Below, piece by piece: positions 54,201 through 60,200 of a stretch of DNA of 64,000 bases. Location: NCBI RefSeq assembly GCF_918797505.1, contig NC_092795.1, forward strand, positions 56,394,916 to 56,458,915, given 5' to 3'. Each line of letters opens with the position of its first letter. The first letter of the stretch is position 1. The translations under genes were made by a program, and so were the position numbers. Source of the DNA: Bemisia tabaci (taxonomy: Eukaryota > Arthropoda > Insecta > Hemiptera > Aleyrodidae). Below the pieces are notes generated by a model. That model made no database searches and was not told the DNA's origin. It saw nothing but the letters and a program-made list of their open reading frames with translations.

Positions 54201-57200
54201 CTCCGTCGTCGAGGGATGCTGCGTTCGGGGGGTTGCCGCTTCGCAGAGTCGAGATAGAGTCAGGGTTGCCGTAGAATTTGGAAAATGATATTCCCTGACA
54301 CATTTGGATGAAATTCCCTGACAAATAGAGATATGCAGATGATCATAAAGACATAATTAGATATAGTTTTGGGGCCAAATTTGTTGTTCAACACGTCAAA
54401 CCCATTCTACCTAAATAGTAAAGAAGGTGCTGAGAAATTTTTTCCCAGGCATCCTCGTCATTTTCCCTGACAAATCCAGGTTTCCCCTGACTTTTTAAAA
54501 TTCCCTGACATTTACCGGTTTTCCCTGACTATGGCAACCCTGCTAACTGTAGAAGAAAACTCAATTTTGAAAAATTTGGTCGTAACTGCTCTTTTGCGTA
54601 CACTGGAAAAAAAAACACACATTTGATCTAGAGTCCAGACTCTTAAAAACATCGACAAGAAAAAGTACTCTTGTTTCAATCAGAATCTAGCTTAAATCAA
54701 GAACCAAGCCTCTTAATTTAAGCGGATTTCGTTTTGATTCAAGCAAAAATCCGATAGAGACAAGAGTATTTTTTCTTGTCAATGTTTTCAAGAGTCTGGA
54801 CTCTAGATCCAATGTGTTTTTTTTCCAGTGTAGTGTGGCAGATGACGGTCTAAGCATGCAGATTTGATGGAATGCAATCCAAGATTCCAACCACGACGAG
54901 GCAACACCGATCCGAACTTAACAGCGCGTTGGAAGGGCTCGATGACTTCGGGTGGACCGGGAGGGGAATTCCATGCCCCCCTCCCCCCCGCTATCACCCG
55001 ACCACCCACTCGATTAGCGTATTGATGTGTATTGTTCATTGTTAACGCGGATAATATGCGGACCGGGGGTGGCCGGGGAGGGGGTGGAGGGGGGCGCTAA
55101 TTGGGGAGCGGTCCTCGTCGGCGTCGCTAATTTCGGAGACACGAATCCGGAGTCAGCGGAAAAGCTCAACCGCTCGCGGTTCCTTCGCGGCTCCGCGCAA
55201 AGTTTCGCATTCCGAAATGTTCGCCGAATAGTTCCACGTGCCGCTCGCCGACGAGTTTCGAAACCATTTCCTCCTCCGGATCCCAACGATTGAGCCGTGT
55301 TTTGGAATGTTAAGCCCCCCCCCCCCCCCCCCCCCCCGTTCCCTTTGCAGTGTTGAAGAAGGGATCCGTTCATAATTGAATCCAGATTCGCCCCCGATAA
55401 GAGGGTTCAATGGTCCATTCAGGGTCCCGTCATGAATCTCCTGTCCACTGCGAAAGTACCGTAACTCGATCCAAAATTTTGCAAGTTTTCCCCACACATG
55501 ATGGTCTACTATACTGCAATGCTAAGGGAAAACGCCGTATGAACATTCGAGAGTTGCCAAATTTCCTCCGATTAAACGTCTTATTTTCACGCAGAATTGT
55601 GAATATTTCCTCTTGAAATTTTCAGATGATTTAGAGCTGACAGCGAATAAAATTCTCTGAAAAATTGGAGGGAAAGTATTCACCGATTTCCCTGAAAATT
55701 CTTATTTAAGCAACGGAAATTTGGCATCGGCTAGAGGCTCATACGGCGTTCTTCCTTAGCAGGGTAGTATACTGCCGTGCTATACGTAAAATCGCCGTAA
55801 GAGCGTAAGAGGAAAACCTCTGATCTTATGCACGAATCACAAATTTGGAACACAATTGCACAGGTACATTCTTGTAAAAAATTGAATTGTTATTGAATCA
55901 ATATTGAAACCCTGGAATGAAGTTGCGTTCCTCCGTTCGCGAAACGACGAATAGGCACCATCATTGAGAACAGTGGCGTGGCGTGCTTTGCGATATATCG
56001 ATTGATAGGCCATTTAAACCCATGGAAAAGGATCGATAAACAGGGTGTTCGCAGCGAACACCTTAATAATCGATTCTTTACCATAGGTTTAAATGGCATA
56101 ACAATCGATATCTCGCAATTCACGCCACGCCACTGATTGAGAAAGGCATAAAATCTCGCATGGCAGCCGGCCCCGCGAGATTGTGACTGTCTGTTCGATC
56201 GATCACCGCACAGAATTGGATCTTGAGGCAGCGTGAAGTACGAAAAAAGACGTATCTTCAAATGGACTCGCAGGTATACTTAGGTTGTTGTGCAAATTTC
56301 TCACCGGAGATTAATCTCGTTTGCCTAATGACGTCCAAATAAGAGTGTGGAGGGTACGGGAAAGGTGGTTGACGCGCACTAACGCACGTGCAATCACTCA
56401 AGTTGACGACAAACGCCCAGACGAGGAGCATTAATCAGATGCAAGGAGCCCAGATACCATTCAAGAGTCAACGCGCTTTCGGATCCGTCGCCGCGTCCAA
56501 TCAGAGTTTACCCCTCTCACGCTCCATTATGCCCCAACTCTCCCGTGCCAAGGAAAAACCTCGTATGAGCCTCCAGGCGCTGCCTATTTTTCTTTAGCAA
56601 ATCACGAATTTTCAGGAAAATTTTTAAAAAATTTTCTTCAATTTTCGGATAATTTTGCTCGCAATTTCACCTAAAATTCCTCGAGTGAAAATGAAACATC
56701 ATTGAATCAATATCATTTACTACGTGTCCTTCAGTTAAATATATAAATAAAATAAGAATAGAGAGATATAAAGAGGAAATAAAAAAGTCATACCTTGCAA
56801 TACAGAATAGGGAGAACCTTCACGCATCCGAAGTCCAAATATACCCACGCCCTCATTTTAAAACTGTACGCACTCGAAAAATTGTTCCTTACACCCGCTC
56901 ACGATTTTTGAAAAATCCTTAAACTACTTGCACCGGGTGTGCGAGAAAGTAAAAATACGGAATGATCACGAAACGTAACACGAACGAGGGTCCGAATCAC
57001 CCACTCAAAACCTACTTACGGATTGATAAAAAATTGACAGATAATGTAAAAACAAAGGGATTCCACCAACAAAATCATGCCGTGTTTGTTTTTAATAAAA
57101 AATAAAGCGAGAAAATTATGAAAAACTCGGTTCTGTCTTTATCGCACAAGGCTATAAGAGAATGGACTAGTAATAACTCTCCAGAGGAGTCGCTATTAGA

Positions 57201-60200
57201 GGTAGAAAAATAAAATTTAAAAAAAAAAAAGATTTCACAGAACCATAAACAGGAGTTGACGTTTGAAAGCACGATAGCGAGAATGGATTTTTTGAAATGC
57301 TGCCAGGGCGAAAAATACTATCATTCCCAACCCACAAAGAAAAGAAACCAGATTGAAATTGAAAACCGGTGGGACAGCTTCAAACGCAAGACTCGTAAAA
57401 ATTCCTGCGAATCAAAAGCCGGGCTCGCCGGAAATAGCGGAAACAGCGTAAGCTAAGTATATGATATCACACAGAGGAAAAATTATTTTTAATAATAAAA
57501 TTTTAAAAAATATTCTTCTAATGAAAAAAAACGCGATCGGAACTACCGCCGGACGAAATGAGTGGCAAGCAAAGAGTTAAGTCTTTCTGTCCAAGGCCAC
57601 AAGATGCCGAGTGAAATCCACCCCGAAAAACCACCGCGGGCTGTCGCCGAAAAACCCTGGTCCGGAGTAACGACTCATGATCGGCGTGTACATAGCACGA
57701 AAAAAATGTCACAAAACTGGCTGGGAAATTGTCGAAAGCCAACTCGTTTGGAATCGGTCCTTTGGCCCGGAAAAATCGAGACTGACTGAGCGTGGAAAGC
57801 TAGATTTAACGGTGAGTTGGTCCGAGTGCTTGACAGTGTTGTCACGTGGAAGCAGCTTGCAACGACTATCTCACGATGACCGGTCCACGAAAGGAGTCGC
57901 GGTAGATATTCGACTATCGCGCAACATATTCTGGGAACGATCGATGCATATAATTTCAAATTTTAACAACTAGATTGATTACTTTGGAACAATCGAATTT
58001 TCATCTTCTGCATCAATCAGAAATAAATATTCGTGCTGAATATCATCTTCCAAAATATTAAAAAAAAGTCAGAAGTACCGTTCTCGATCGGCTATCGATA
58101 TGGTTACACCGAAATCAGTTGCAAAATGGAATCCTGGGTTTCATTCATATCAATTTATTCATTCAAATTATTTAGTTATTTAGCCGAGCATTGAACAAAT
58201 TCTAATGAGTAATTTTTTTCGAAATAAAGCTTGCGTCCTAGGTTTCTTTCAGGCTTGCTGATAGAATCGCCTTCAACTGGGAAACTATGCAATTTCATGA
58301 CTTCCAAGTTTAATAAGTTGTATCCTACCGAAAGATGCCACACTGACCGCACTAATTTCAAGCCGTAGTGTAGTTTCCCCAAAATTGATAGTTGAAATTT
58401 TGGTGAGCAAAGTCTTTCATCTCGATGGTGCTCATGCTCTTCGAGGAACTTAAACATGCGCTTCCATAGGTAACAGCAGAGCGTTTCTCTAATAGAAACA
58501 TATTAGAGCAGTCCCGCTTGTTTTTGTCCTTTGCAGTGGTACACAAAGTGATTTATCAAAAATCCCAGAGACAAGAACCTCCACTAGTATCTTGGCAATG
58601 GTGGAAGCTTTTACTTTTGGGACTTGAACATTCAACTGTTGACCTACCTACTTGGTCGATGGTAAACAACGTGTTGGCGGTTTGAAGGGCGTTTGACTCG
58701 TGACGTTACCCGATGCTCATCATACACCATGTAGGTAGGTCAACAGCCGAAAAAAGAGTGATGGCTGTTGCTCACTTCTATAAGTGAGGCACTGGATGAG
58801 AAAAGGGCACTTCTCGGTTGCAGTGTTTCAGACTCTCCTCCAATATTCAATTCGTTGTAAGGAAAGTGAATTAGAGTACCTTTATAGACAGAGTATGGCC
58901 ATTCGTATCTTTTTACTACAGGAAAACTGTTCCGCTTTTTGATTGGTCGACGAGTTTTTAGGCTTCATGATGCTCTTAGGGCCGTAAATAAACAAACAAA
59001 ATGGCGGCTCACCGTAACATCGATAAGAAGCTAAATTTGACACAAATTTCAATTATGCGGTAGTAACAATTTAAACTAGCATGTCTACGAATAACACACG
59101 AAAAACAAATGAAAACATTGTTAAATCGCCTTTCACCTTTATCACAGGAGGATGTAAGATGTGCATAACCTCAAACCTCAATCTTGCTTCTGCTGATAAC
59201 AGCCATCTTCTTTGTTTATTTACGGCCCTAAGAACATCGTGTCAGCCTATTTTCACGCGACCAATGAAAAACCGGAACAGAAATGGCCATACTCTGTCTA
59301 TAAAGGTACTCTAAGTGAATACATCCATTACACTAAGAATTTTACTGAATATTCCTCATGATTTTACAATTTTCTACTAAGAGAATTCTGGAAAATCGCC
59401 CATTCAATTTTTCTCCAAGGCATTAATGAGCAACTGAGATTCTGAAACACTGCAATCGAGAAGTGCCTTTTTCGCATCCAGTGCTTCAATTGTCCATAAG
59501 GAAGTGTTGAATCCCCGAGAGTAAAAGCTTCCACCTGTCGCCAAGAGGCCAGTGGAGGGTCACTTGTCTCTGAAAAATCCGAAGAGGCTAAAAAACTCAA
59601 AATTTCCGGAAATTCTGGCAACTGAGATCCGGATTGTTTATTCTATACGCGAAAGCGCGAGCGGCGGCCGCTTCAAGTTGCACATTTTCCGGGCCGGACC
59701 TTGGCGACACCTCCTGAGTCCAAACTGGGGCAAAATTTCGGAAACGGCCGAGCGCCACGAGGCACGTAACACGCGGCGGAGCCGGCGTCCGAGTAAACCA
59801 GATTCGGTTTGTTTTGAGTTGCCCAGTGGGACAAGAACACCGGCAGAAACCTTGCCGTGGCTCACTTTCGATTCCGAGCGTTTCCTTGTTTGGATTTGCG
59901 GCCCGATTCCTGGCCGAAAGTTGAACGCGTTTCTCGAGTTGAGCGAGCATCCGGAAAAATACCGGAGGAGATAAGCCGACAAAAAAAGGGAAAAACGAGA
60001 AAACAGATCGAAAGAAGAGATAGCAAAGGCGAGACCGAGAGCTCGACGGAGATTATTTTTTTCTGCGAGTTTTTCTCCGGCCAACTTATTGGAAGATCAT
60101 TAAAATGCTTCCACGTCCACGCTAAGTAAAAGTTTCGAGTGGCATTAGGGAAAACGGCATAGCGACGGTGAAACTGCCAGAAAACGTATCTCCTCTGCGG

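Larger units (their letters stand above)
58557..59580. mobile_element. Outer inverted-repeat element holding two insertions
   Basis: Left CCTCCACTAGTATCTTGGCA, GGTGGAAGCTTTTACT and GGCACTTCTCGGTTGCAGTG; right CACTGCAATCGAGAAGTGCC, AAAGCTTCCACC and AGTGGAGG. Interrupted by 58636-58746 and 58872-59312. Confidence 0.75.
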
